Of a DNA stretch of 64,000 bases, positions 1 to 10,879 are shown piece by piece. The translations under genes were made by a program, and so were the position numbers. The notes under the pieces were generated by a model. That model saw only the letters and a program-made list of their open reading frames with translations. It was not told the DNA's origin and searched no databases. Position 1 is the stretch's first letter. The number at the start of each line of letters is the position of its first letter. The DNA is from Casuarina equisetifolia. Taxonomy: Eukaryota > Streptophyta > Magnoliopsida > Fagales > Casuarinaceae. The stretch lies in assembly GCA_028551475.1 (NCBI GenBank), contig CM052355.1:21417580-21481579 (forward strand), in the 5' to 3' direction.

Positions 1-530
1 CATCACTCGAAGTGAGCAAAGTGTAATAAAAATGTTTTCATGACAGTTAACACAAGGTAGAGTCTTCACAATATCAAGTTTGTTTCATTACAACTAGAAT
101 AACAAGAATTGCATATTAAGCAATCAACAAAAAATATTCAATAATAAGCATCCTCACATTCAATATTCAATCAGCAATAGTAACACCAGTTGAAAACATA
201 TTTTCAACATACATTCAAGATGTTAAAGAGTCATCCCATGTTTTGCACTAATAAGTAAGAAATGGAACATACATGTGCAATAGTAATCTTTCCCCTTTTT
301 TTTTCATAATAAAAAAGAGCATAGGATAACATTTAGTAGATATAGTATAGGAGTGAAGTAGTTAAGAATGATGTTAGTAGTAAAAGGAGTAAGATAGCTA
401 ACTTAGTAAAGCAAATCAAGGTTCATGGTGCTCCCCTTCAAAATAGGCATACTTACAGAAATAGAGAATATCGAGCAAAGAGTATAAAACAAATGCTAAG
501 AAATGTTTTCAAACTAGCACATGCCAAGTA

Positions 531-995
531 GGGTTGGAGCCGTTCATCCCACATCGAGCGGAGAAAGGCTGGTCACTGGGCTAGTAAGTGGGAGGTGTGC
601 TAACTTGGTATGATGCATTTTAAGGTGCAGGTGTGAAGGCCTCAGTCACCAAGAACAAAACCCCTAAGCCGTTTAGCGGAGGGGGACAATATCATACCAG
701 GTGGCCCCCATTTAACTGTTGGTATTGTTGGTATTGGAGCCAGACCTCAGGGACCGGCAAGTGGTGTCTTAAGGTGTTGAGACTTTAAGGGTGGGAGGGT
801 TAGAGCCCTTCATCCCACATCACATGGAGAAAGGCTGGTCGCTAGGCTAGTAAATAGGAGGTGTGCTAACTTGGTATGACGCATTTTGGGGCATGGGTGT
901 GAAGGCCCCGGTCACCAAGAAAAAAACCCTTGAGCCGTTGGGTGAAGGGGTATAATATCATACCAAGTGGCCCCCATTTAACTGTTGGTATTGTT
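531..995 (+). mobile_element. TRIM-like mini LTR element inside Copia A
   Basis: Two direct repeats of about 200 bp (about 531-728 and 797-994) share long blocks, including GAGAAAGGCTGG, AGGTGTGCTAACTTGGTATG and GGCCCCCATTTAACTGTTGG. About 70 bp lies between them. Directly after the first repeat comes TGGTATTGGAGCC, close to the initiator-Met tRNA primer-binding site used by plant LTR elements, and a purine run (GGGTGGGAGGG) precedes the second. There is no coding capacity. The related element at 53.9-54.06 kb lacks this block, so it is an insertion. The exact ends and target duplication are not clear. I checked for a 5S-like stretch as in Cassandra elements and saw none. Confidence 0.62.
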
Positions 996-1051
996 CTTCA
1001 AAGAGTATAAGATCTTTCTTTATCCAAGGGTTTTGTAAAGATATCAGCAAG

Positions 1052-2178
1052 TTACAAATTAGTTTGAACAAACTTAAGAGCAACATCATATTTTTGTACA
1101 TGGTCTTTAATAAAATAATGTCTTATCTCTATATGCTTAGTTTTAGAGTATTGTATAGGATTTTTTATCAAGTTTATAGCACTAGTATTGTTGCATTTTA
1201 ATGGAACATTGGTGTAGTAAACACCATAATTTTCCAATTGTTGTTTCATCTATAAAATTTGAACACAACTGCTAGCAGCAACTATGTACTCTGCCTTAGT
1301 GGAAGAAAGAGCTAAACTATTCTATTTAAATCATCTTGTTTTTAAGAAAGTGGCAAGCACCACTTGTACTCTTTCTATCTATCTTACAACCAACATAGTC
1401 AGAATCACCAAAAGCATGCAAATCAAGAGTTATGTTTCTAGGATACCAAATTCCTAATATGTTCGTGTCTTTCAAATATCTAAATATTCTTTTAATAGTA
1501 GTTAAATATTGTTCTTTAAGGTCAAATTGATATCTAGCACATAAACATACACTGAACATAATATCAAGTCTAGATGCATTCAAATACAACAATCAACCAA
1601 TCATTATATGAATCAACACTAGTCCTATTTTCATCATGAGATAAAGAAATAGATATGCTCATAGGAGTGTTTATAGGTTTGGAATCATGTATTTTGTATT
1701 TATTAATTTGCATATTTAGTTGGACTTATAAGAATTCTTTTAATAGTTTGCTTAATTTGAAGCCCTAGGAAATAAGTCAATTCACCCATTATACTTATCT
1801 CAAATTCATTTTGCATGGATTCAGCAAAGTCTTTACACAAACCATAATTGGTTGAGCCAAACATAATATCATTAACATAAATTTGAATAATCAAAATATC
1901 TTTTCTTTTGGTTTTAATGAATAATTTGTTATCCATTTTTCCCTTTCTAAAATCTGCACTAAGCATAAAATCACTTAGCTTATCACACCAAGCCCATAAG
2001 GCTTGTTTAAAACATATAAGGCTTTTGAAAGCTTAAAGACATGATTAGGACACATTGGATCTTCAAATCTAGGTGGTTATTCAAAATACACTTCTTTTTT
2101 AACAATACCATTTAAGAAAGCACTTTTTATATCCATTTGCAAAAAAAAAGTAAAAGCCAAAAGTAATCAAATAGCTTC
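1052..2178 (-). pseudogene. Copia A RT-RNase H remnant
   Basis: Minus-strand segments read as the end of RT (1703-1966), the linker with the SRLDIMFSVCLCARYQ motif and RNase H with SDYVGCKIDRKSTSG (1326-1592), and the RNase H end with KTKHIEIRHYF (1052-1249). The frame changes between segments. In the RT active site (1868-1879) the usual YVDD reads YVND, so the first of the two metal-binding aspartates is lost. The coding strand has AAT in place of a likely GAT. The fragment cannot encode an active polymerase. Confidence 0.85.
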
Positions 2179-3836
2179 TATTGGAATATATTTTAATGAT
2201 ATTAGAATATATAAACATTTTGATGATGAATAAAAATGGATATTATAATATGATAATATTATAACATTTTGTTGAAATATATTGATAATTAAATAGAATT
2301 ATAATATAAAAATATTATAATTAATATTTGATTACTTATGGGTTTTATAAGAAAATTAATGCTGAAATTGTATGCAGGAAATTGGATTAGAATAAGCCTA
2401 GTCCAAAGTTTGACCTAGTCCAGAAAAGTCTGACCCAATCCAGAGAGGTGTGACCCAGTCCAGAGAATGTGACCCAGGCCCAGAACGCGACCCAGTGCAT
2501 GATCCAGTCCAAAATGCGCGACCCGCAACCAACTTAAGCCCCGCAACCCAGAATTCGACCCGCGATGATGTTGTGACTTCGCCAGTAGATTTGGCCGTCC
2601 ATTTTACCTCCGATTAAGGCGCATGATAGCTCGTTGGAAAGCTAATGAAGAGGAGAAGATTTATGTAAAGAAAAATCAAAGACCCACTACTCAAAAAGGA
2701 TCAATTTGAAGAAATGGTGAAGCTCATTGAGTTCTTGCCCTAATTGCTCAAAAGTGAAATTGGAAGCAGATTAGAGAGCTTCTAAAGATGATTTCAAAGG
2801 ATTTTTGTAAGGAAGAAGATGCTCTATCAATTTGTGAAGGACCTACGAAGAATTGACTCAAGATTAAAGAGAATTGAAGAAGATTTGAGTGAGACTCGAA
2901 ACTTGCTCCACAGAACCCAAATTACAGAGTTTCAAGTTAAGACCAAAACTACACCGTTTTGGATGATGTTTTGAAATAAACGAAGGCAAAACCTCTTGCA
3001 CGACATTTTGTCTCTCTTAAGCTCGAAAAAGGACAGAGAAGATGGAAATAAGGAGCTCCAATGGAAGAAGATTTAATAGTGCTCAGAAGTGTCAGAATGA
3101 CTCTTTGAAGTGAGAGGTTAGTTGCTTTGAAGGTATTTAAGCAAGTTTGTCTTCACCATTGGTAGAAGTCTGAAAATTATAAGCAAAGAAAGCAAGTTGT
3201 GAAACATCTCATACTACTCATTCTAACTCATCCAAACCTACGATTTTGATCTTCATTGGGTGACTAATTTCTAAGCTCATCACTTGCTTACTAGAGAATC
3301 AATTTGTGCTTCATTGTACTCTATTATTGAAGTTGATTTTCTGCAAGTAGACTCTGCTAGGGTTTGAACGAATTTGGGGCTTTTGTCCATTTACTTTGTA
3401 TTGAGCCTCTAGCAATTGTTTGAAGCTTCTGAACTTGTATTGCATATCTTACAAAAGCTTAGTTTGAAATTTGTAAAAAGCTTGATAAACGTTGACTTGT
3501 TGATATGTGTTGAGACACACATTGTAATTGTGATCCTTGGTGTAAGGATTGTTTGACTCCTTGAGGAGGAGTTGGAAAGTGTAGGAAAAAGTTTCTCCTA
3601 GCTTTATAGTAAAGTGGACTTCAACCGGTTGTGTTGAAGGAGAAGAGGGTGAAAGTAGGTGAAAAAGGGCCAAACCACCGTGTAAACTTGTGTCTTGTCT
3701 CTCTTGTGTTTAATTATCTTTGAATGCTTTATTTAATTGTAAAAAGTGATTAAACATAATTTAGAAGTGAATTTTTAAAGAGAAACCTAATTCACTCCCC
3801 CTCTTAGGTTGCTATAAGATCCAACAACTTCTAATC
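2179..3836 (+). mobile_element. Solo LTR (1.66 kb) inserted in Copia A
   Basis: The homologous region of Copia B (about 56.78 kb) runs on without this block, which places the insertion exactly. The block ends in TCCAACA at 3836 and starts TATTGGA at 2179, the mirror of that end apart from one G-to-A change in the expected TG start. The flanking 5-mers are GCTTC (2174-2178) and ACTTC (3837-3841), a target duplication with one mismatch. It has no primer-binding site and no coding capacity. The 3' end (about 3600-3830), with the phrase GGCCAAACCACCGTG and a C-rich run, resembles the 3' ends of the other long Copia LTRs here, so it is probably the scar of a related element that recombined out. 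Confidence 0.78.
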
Positions 3837-4713
3837 TAATTATCAGGTGCAAAGGTTTCATTATAGTCTATTCCTTCCTCTTGACTATATCCTTGTGCAA
3901 CTAGTCTAGCCTTGTTTCTAGTGATAATTCCATTTTCATCTAACTTATTTCTAAATACCCAGTAAGTGCCAATCACCAAATGGTCTTTTGGTCTAGGAAC
4001 CAAGTTTTAGACTTTACTTCTCTCAAACTAATTTAGTTTTTCCTGTATAGCAAGAAACCAATTTTCATCTTCTAGAGCCTTATTTATCTTTTTTGGCTTT
4101 ACTTAAGACAAGAAGGCTTAACGTTTGCAAGTATTGTGATAACATGATCATGTACTCACTATATTAATGAGATCACTTAAAATATGTTGCTAATCTACTT
4201 CCCTTTTAGCTCTAGAAAGGAAAATCTCTTATTTTAGACTCCTCCTCAACTCTAGCTCCATCCTTCTCACTATTTCCTTGTTCATTTGAACTAGGATTTA
4301 CTCCATTTTCTAGATGAACAGTGTAGTCATCTTCAAACTTAACATAGATAGATTACTTCATCACTAGAGTTCTCTTATTGAAAACTTTATAAGCTTTGCT
4401 AGTATGAAATTAACCAAGAAATATAGCCTCATCACTCTTAGAGTCTAACTTACCAAGTTACTCCTTACCATGATTCAAGACAAAGCACCTACTACGAAAG
4501 ACATGAAAGTAAGATATGTTGGGTTTCTTACCAAAGAATAATTCAAATGGAGTCTTTTTCAAAATGGGTATAAAAAATGCATGATTTTAAATGTAATAAG
4601 TTGTGCTTACAGATTCTCCCAAAAACTATTTAGGAAGATTATATTTACACATTATAGTTCTAGTCATTTCTTGAAGTGTCCTATTTTTTCTTTCCACAAC
4701 ACTATTTTGTTAT
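3837..4713 (-). pseudogene. Copia A integrase end / RT start remnant
   Basis: On the minus strand this carries the C-terminal integrase region and the linker to RT, in short frames broken by stops. At 4680-4713 it enters the conserved integrase motif ending VVERKNR. The motif is interrupted at base 4713 by the 5' LTR of the Copia at 4714-14106 and resumes at 14107. The corresponding stretch of Copia B is 56.8-57.36 kb, with the same gene order. Confidence 0.75.
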
Positions 4714-5875
4714 TGTTGGGAAAATTTGATTTCAATAAATGCAAAACTTTTAAATTTGTTTCTTTATTTGATTTGTTCCATAAATGTTTTATTCTAAATT
4801 GAATTACAATTTGATTTAAATATAACTAATATTTCCTTTCTGATTTGATTTTCAAATCATAAAGAAATATTTATGAAAGTTAATGTCATTTGAATTTTAC
4901 ATTTATAGATATAATCATTCAAATATTGTTGGAATTAATTATGGTAAGAAATAGCATATTGTTGGTATAATAATACGGATAAGTCATAGCAAGTGTATGG
5001 CAAAAGAATCGCCACATATTACATCAACAAAAGGTTGACTTAACAAGTCAAGAGTGAACACGTTCCGACACAAGGGACTGCATTATATTCAAGTTGGAAC
5101 ATTAAAGGAAATGACATCATTTCATAAAGACTGGAAGGTTCCAATCAAATCGCAAATCTCCTCTCTCTTACTTGCCTTCCATTCTGAGGAAACCTTAGAG
5201 AAGTTAATGGCTAAAATCTTACAATCTAGCCGTTGGATTGACAAGAATTTTGGGAAGAGGTTAAGGATTTGTCTATAAAGGATTTGCTTTGATTGATTTC
5301 AAAGGCACCTCTCGAAAAGCTATATCAAGTAATGCAACACAAATTCTGAATCACGACACTCTAATTACTCGGTGATTTCATTTCATACTTGCTTATATTA
5401 AGTTCTATTGCATTGATTTTACACTATGATCTTCATTTGATAATCTGTCTAAGTGTAAATCGATTTAAAGCTTATTATTCAGAAATTGTGATTTAGGACT
5501 TTCTTTGAAATCATATATTTTGTATTTGATTGATATTATATTTGATATTGTAGGAACTATAGAATAGGAAATTTCAGGGAGAGAAATTTTTGTATTATAG
5601 GTTTAAAGGAGATTGAAAATCCCTTGTAATTTGGCTTATTCATAGCCATTTTTGAGAGAGGGCTTTAGTGGCGAAACTAAAGCAGGGTGGATTAGGTGCT
5701 AACTTGTGGGCCAAACCACCTCCCAAATTTTCATGTGCTGTTTTCCTTGGCTGTCTACTTGTTTGTTAATTTTCTTTTAATTAATTATGATTAGATAAAA
5801 GAAATAATTAAAAAGAAAATTTGTAGCCTTTATTACCTAATTCAACCCCCTTCTTAGGTAATTAGGGACCTTTCA
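4714..5875 (+). repeat. 5' LTR of the Copia at 4714-14106
   Basis: It matches 12945-14106 along its whole length and is the same size. It starts TGTTGGG and ends TTTCA directly before the primer-binding site. As the 5' LTR it would hold the element's promoter. I did not find a TATA box I would defend. The short open frame inside it at 5054-5278 recurs in the 3' LTR and is not a gene. Confidence 0.93.
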
Positions 5876-5876
5876 A

Positions 5877-5889
5877 TTGGCATCAGAGC
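5877..5889 (+). other. Primer-binding site (tRNA-iMet type)
   Basis: TTGGCATCAGAGC lies one base after the 5' LTR. It is one base away from the common plant Copia site TTGGTATCAGAGC, which is complementary to the 3' end of initiator-Met tRNA. Confidence 0.85.
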
Positions 5890-5934
5890 AGTCACTGGTT
5901 AGATTAATTAGAAATCTAAACTCTAGTGTAGATC

Positions 5935-7286
5935 ATGATAAGTAGCATGTCAACAATTTTAGCTTTTAATAAGCCACCAATTTTTTATGGTACCAATTAT
6001 AGTCATTGGAAAAATATGATGAAGATATACATAATGGGTCAAGATGTTAAGTCTTGGAAGATGATTAATACAGAGATTACTATACCTAAGGAAGAACCTA
6101 GATTTTGGAATGAAAAAGTGTCCAAAGAAATGGGTCAAAATGGTAGAGCCATGACATTGCTTTATTATGGTTTAACTGCTAATAAGTATAATAGAATTTC
6201 TACATGCCAAACTGCAAAAGAAATCTGGGATAAATTAGAAGTAATACATAAAGGGACTCAAAAGGTTAAAGATTCCAAAATCACTATGCTTATTCATAAA
6301 TATGAATTGTTTATGATGAAACCTGCTGAAAGTATATCTGATATGTTCACTAGATTTTCTGATATTGTTAATGAACTTGCTTTGTTGGGTGAATGCTATG
6401 AGAACAAGAAATTGGTTAAGAAAATTTTAGGTTGTCTAAATGAAGCATGGGATCCTAAGAAAACAGCTATAGAAGAAGCTCATGATTTAAACAAGCTGTC
6501 CTTAGATGAATTATTAGGCTCATTACAAACTCATGAAATGCAAATGAATTTAAGAATGAAGGAAAAAGAGAGAATGAGTAAATCTGATAAGAATATTGCT
6601 TTTAAAGCTTCTATAAGTGAAGAAAATGAGAGTGAAGACAACTTAGATGAGGATGTAGCATTACTTGCTAGGAAATTTAGAAAATTCTATAGGAAAGGAA
6701 GGAATGGGAATAATTATAAAAGAAGAGAACCTTCTGATGAGATCTATTACGAGTGCAAGAAACCAGGTCATGTTCGTATGTATTGTCCAAATATCAAAAA
6801 GAAAGAATCAAGGAAAGATGGAAGGAACAAAAAGAAAGCAATGGTGGCTACATGGGATGATAGATCCTCCTCCGAAAGTGAAGCTGAAGAAGTGGCAAAT
6901 GTTTGTTTCATGGCCAAAGTCGAACAAGTTGAAAATGAGGTAAATGATTCTTCTCAAAGTTATTCATTTGATGAGTTACAAGATGCTTTCAATGACTTAG
7001 CCGATGCTTTAAAAGCTGAAAAATTAAATAACATCTCATTAAAAGAAAAATGTGAGAAGTACGAATACAAAATTGACTCATTAGAAAATAAAATAAAATT
7101 GTTGCATGATGAAAATGCTAAAACCTTAAGCGAAAATGAGTGGTTAGAAAGTGATCTGAATAGATCACAAAATTTGGTTAAGAATTTCACAAATGGAAGC
7201 AAGATACTTGAAAATATCATAAATTCACAGCAAGGCATTTATGACAAAGCCAGGTTGGGTTATAAACCTGAAATAAATAATAAAAT
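5935..7286 (+). pseudogene. Copia gag (UBN2-type), cut by a solo LTR
   Basis: Gag forms the virus-like particle and packages the element RNA. A frame opens at ATG 5935, 46 bp after the primer-binding site, and stays open to the solo LTR at 7287. The next 70 bases of open frame are LTR sequence and not gag. Residues 1-60 hold the YSHWKNMMKIY-type N-terminus. Residues about 60-210 look like the UBN2/gag-polypeptide domain of Copia. A zinc knuckle lies at about residues 271-284, but its first cysteine is tyrosine (YYECKKPGHVRMYC), a single G-to-A change. A charged, coiled-coil-like stretch follows at about residues 340-440. Gag resumes after the solo LTR at 8883 with a Cys-rich knuckle. No stop occurs in the 5935-7286 part, so this is the best-kept piece of the element. 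Confidence 0.88.
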
Positions 7287-8882
7287 TGTTAAGTTTTATG
7301 ACCTAACAAGAAGGGGGTTAAATTGTTGTGGTACCGAACAATCCTTTTCTTTCTAAAATCTAACAATAACTTTAACAATTTGTATAATAGTAATAATATG
7401 CAAATAGAAATATGTAATCAAGGAAAGGACAAGAAAAGAAACACCCAATTTACCACTGTGGTTCGGCACTTTATCTTAGAGTCCTATGTCCACCCTTTTA
7501 TCCTTTAATCAAACTGATTGAAGTTCCCTTTACTCAATCTGATTAGGAGAACACGTTCTCCCTAATCCAACTAATCTCTTCTCAAGGAATTACCACGTCC
7601 GAGTACAGATAGTGATCAAAGGATCATATACAATAGCAAATCCCCAAATAATATGTCAATATATGAGATATTGTTAATCAAATGAGCTATTTAAACAAAT
7701 ATATCAAGATACAAAGCTCCTAATACGAAATCTCCAAATTGGTGAAATTAAGGTTTCAGATTTTCCTCAAGATTTATGTGCAAAAATATTTATAAGTGAA
7801 ATCAGCACATAAATAATGTTATACAAGCTATAATTGATGATATTCTCAAAGATTGAACCAAATAACCAACTATCACCGAAAGCTTGTAAACCACGAAAAT
7901 GGTGTATGATCTTGAATCAGATGTTAAGCAAGTTGAGTAGATTATCTTCACAAACAAAAATGCTTCAAATAGATGTTGCTCATCAATCAATCCCTTCACG
8001 AACACATCTCCTCTAAATAGAAGCAAATCTAGGGTTTTCTATTTGAGTTAAACCTTAACCATAGCCTTCTATCTGTTGGGAATAGTAGATTGTCCATCAA
8101 ATCAGCTTCATTTCACCCTTTTGATTCAAAATCTGACCATTTTGACAACCCATCTCCTTCAGATTTGTTCCATTGGAGCTTCAACGCTTGAGAGAGACGA
8201 AGGCAGTGTCAAGGTGAGAATGACGCAATTAGGGCTTAACCCCTTGAGAGATAAGCATCTCTTATGTGCCCTTAAGTGAGACAACGTCGTAGCCAACAAG
8301 TGTACCGAGAAGGGTTCTGGTGTGATCAAGACGACACCGTAATGGAGATCTCAAATAATGATCAATGCAACACCGTAGTGGAAATAGGATCAGGTAGGCT
8401 GATGTGAACTTGGGCCGCACCTATGTTCTCACAGTCCAACAGCCACAATCTAGTCCAGTAATACTATATATATTCAGCATGTGTACCCGGTCCAATATTA
8501 ACATGATCCAATATCAATACATTTGTAATGTATTGCATATATTGAACTTAAGCTCACATTTTTCCTGCAATTTCACCAACCAAGTATCATATTCCTAAAA
8601 TATATTAAAGTATACTTCATAGTTCTTGAGGAAATATTTAGATAAATAATATATTTAAATAATCAACATTTATTTGAATATATGTAACAAATACTTTAAA
8701 AGTATATTTTATGAGAGAATGTAAGAACCCGGTTACTTTATAATATCATTAATTGATATTATAATTTGTACACCTTTTACTTCCTATAGTTTTACTTTTT
8801 GCACATTTAGAAAAACATATTTTGAGAATTGATATTTTTCAAGAAAATATTTTCACTCACAACAAAACCCTATTTTCCAACA
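7287..8882 (-). mobile_element. Solo LTR of family X (1.60 kb) inside the Copia gag
   Basis: The block begins TGTTAAG and ends CCAACA. It is flanked by a perfect 5-bp target duplication AAAAT (7282-7286 and 8883-8887). Its left end resembles the left ends of the LTRs at 52079, 55039 and 62716 (a GAAGGGGGTTRAATTG block), and it carries the same inverted repeat near its right end (8738-8764). Copia B, which owns this LTR type, is on the minus strand, so this copy is read as minus. There is no primer-binding site and no coding potential. The short open frames inside it are not genes. Confidence 0.87.
8738..8764. repeat. Inverted repeat of LTR family X, copy 1
   Basis: The 11-bp arms TTATAATATCA and TGATATTATAA are perfect inverted complements around a 5-bp centre. 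It lies downstream of GAACCCGGTTAC. The same structure occurs at 53292-53318 and 56389-56415 at the same place in related LTRs. Confidence 0.8.
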
Positions 8883-9111
8883 AAAATGTTTAGCAATATG
8901 TGTAGGATTGAAAAGAAAAACTTTGCTGCTTGCTTAAAGTATTGTAAGTATTGTAAGTATTGTAATTTTCACGGGCATTCAAAAGAAAAATGTCCAATCA
9001 AGTTAAATAGACCATATACGGTAATCAAAAGACGGATGAGAAAACAAAACAGTTTTACTAACTTTGGTGGACCCAATCAAACTTGGTGACCAAAGCAAGA
9101 TAAGATAAAAT
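8883..9111 (+). pseudogene. Copia gag C-terminus with zinc knuckle
   Basis: This is the continuation of gag after the nested solo LTR. A Cys/His cluster lies at about 8934-8995, where a short unit (TATTGTAAG, read Tyr-Cys-Lys) is tandemly repeated before the CNFHGHSKEKC knuckle. The micro-repetition adds extra cysteines ahead of the canonical CX2CX4HX4C pattern. The protease region begins just downstream. Confidence 0.72.
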
Positions 9112-10879
9112 TTGTTGTTGCAGGAAGCATGGACCGAGAAGCTAAGCAAAGGAGAGAACATAAGTTGGCTCCTAGACAGCGGTTGTTCCAAGCATATGAC
9201 GGGCAACCAAGATCTGTTCTCGACTTTTGCTCAAAGTCTTGAAGGTAAGGTCTCCTTTGGTGATAACTCAAAAGGTGACATCAAAGGGGTTGGCACAATA
9301 GGTACATCCTCTACTGTTAACATAAAAGAAGTCTTACTTGTAGATCGTTTACAATATAATTTGTTAAGTGTGAGTCAGTTGTGCGATAATGGATATAAAG
9401 TAATTTTTAAGGCACGACATTGCAAAATAGTAAGCAAAGATAGAAAGACCAAATTGTATGGTAGAAGAATAAACAATATATATGTATTGGATCTTAAAAA
9501 TGTTCCAAATAAAGAAATTTGCTTGAATAGTAATGTATTTAATACAAATCAATTATGGCATAAAAGGCAAGGACATGTCAACATGAAACAATTAATAAAA
9601 TTATATAAAAAGGGCTTAGTTAGAGGGTTGCTAGAAATTAATATGAATGAAAAAAACCATATATGTGATGCATGTGTTAAAGGAAAGCATACTAAAAATA
9701 GTTTTTACCCAAAAGAATATGTTTCAACTACACATCCTCTTCAATTGCTTCATATGGATTTGTTTGGTCCAATGAGGACAGCTAGCCTAAGAGGAAAATA
9801 CTTTGTTTTTATGATAGTAGATGATTTTTCTAGATTTACTTGGATATTTTTACTTAAACACAAAAATGAAACTTTTTGTACTTTTGATAGTTTTAGTAAA
9901 AGAATTCAAAATGAAAAAAGATTTGAAAATTAAGGCTATTAGAACCGACAATGGAGGTGAATTAAAAAATTCAAGTTTTGAAAATTTATGTTTAGAAAAT
10001 GGAATAAATCATAATTTTTCTGCACCTCAAACACATCAATAAAATGAGGTTGTTGAAAGAAAAAATAGGACTTGACAAGAACTAGCTAGAACTATGTTAT
10101 GTGAAAAGAATTTACCAATGTATTTATGGGGAGAAGCTGTTCATACTGCATGTTATATTGCAAATAGAGCTTTTGTGAGACCTATACTTAAGAAAACCCC
10201 CTATGAATTACTAAATGGTAAGAAACCAAATATTTCTTACTTTCACATATTTGGATGTAAATGCTTTATTCATAATAATGGAAAAGAAATGTTAGAAAAA
10301 TTTGATGCAAAGAGTGATGAAGGCATATTCCTTGGCTACTCTCAACATAGCAAAGCATATAGGGTTTTAAATAAAAGAACACTTACTGTGGAAGAATCTA
10401 TACATGTAATATTTGATGAATTTAATAATTCCCAAGCAAAGGAACCTAGTGATTTGTGTGTAAACAAAGTTAGACCTGCTGCTGCACCTTTGGGAAATTC
10501 TCAATCTGATATGGCAGTTGACATTCCACTTGAATCCGAGAATTTAGAGCCCTTATTGGATAACATACAACAAGAAAGGGAAACTTCTTTACCAAGAATT
10601 AGAAATGAAGTAAATGCAGAGAATATTATTAGAGATGTTCAAAATAAGGTAACTACCCGATCTTTCTTAAATAATATTTGTGAATTTACGGCTTTTATAT
10701 CCCAAGTTGAACCTAAGAAATTAGATGATGCATTAAATGACAGTAATTGGATTGTAGCAATGCAGGAAGAACTTAATCAATTTGAAAGAAATAAAGTATG
10801 GGAATTAACTCTTAGACCAGAAAATAAAACTATCATAGGAACTAAATGGGTATATAGGAATAAATTAGATGAATATTGA
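9112..10879 (+). pseudogene. Copia protease - pre-integrase - integrase, frameshifted
   Basis: The protease active site WLLDSGCSKHMTG lies at about 9166-9204 (Asp codon 9175-9177). It is followed by the pre-integrase region with LWHKRQGHVNMKQL and by the integrase core, with HMDLFGPM (about 9753) and DDFSRFTW. The reading frame shifts near 9900-9935, and the following IRTDNGGEL motif continues in the next frame. In-frame stops are TAA 10040-10042 (within the conserved PQ-QN motif, where glutamine CAA would be expected), TGA 10073-10075 and TGA 10877-10879. The integrase C-terminus with FGCKCFIHNNGK follows to about 10450. Domain content is intact but no full protein can be made. Confidence 0.87.

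Noticed and set aside
531..995. Cassandra-type TRIM with a 5S-rRNA-like segment
   Set aside because: I compared the repeats with the plant 5S A-box and C-box region from memory and found no match.
5054..5278. 74-codon open frame, recurring at 13285-13509
   Set aside because: It lies in both LTRs of the same Copia. There is no sign of coding constraint beyond the LTR identity.
9001..9271. Minus-strand open frames over the Copia protease
   Set aside because: They are shadows of the plus-strand protease frame with no independent support.
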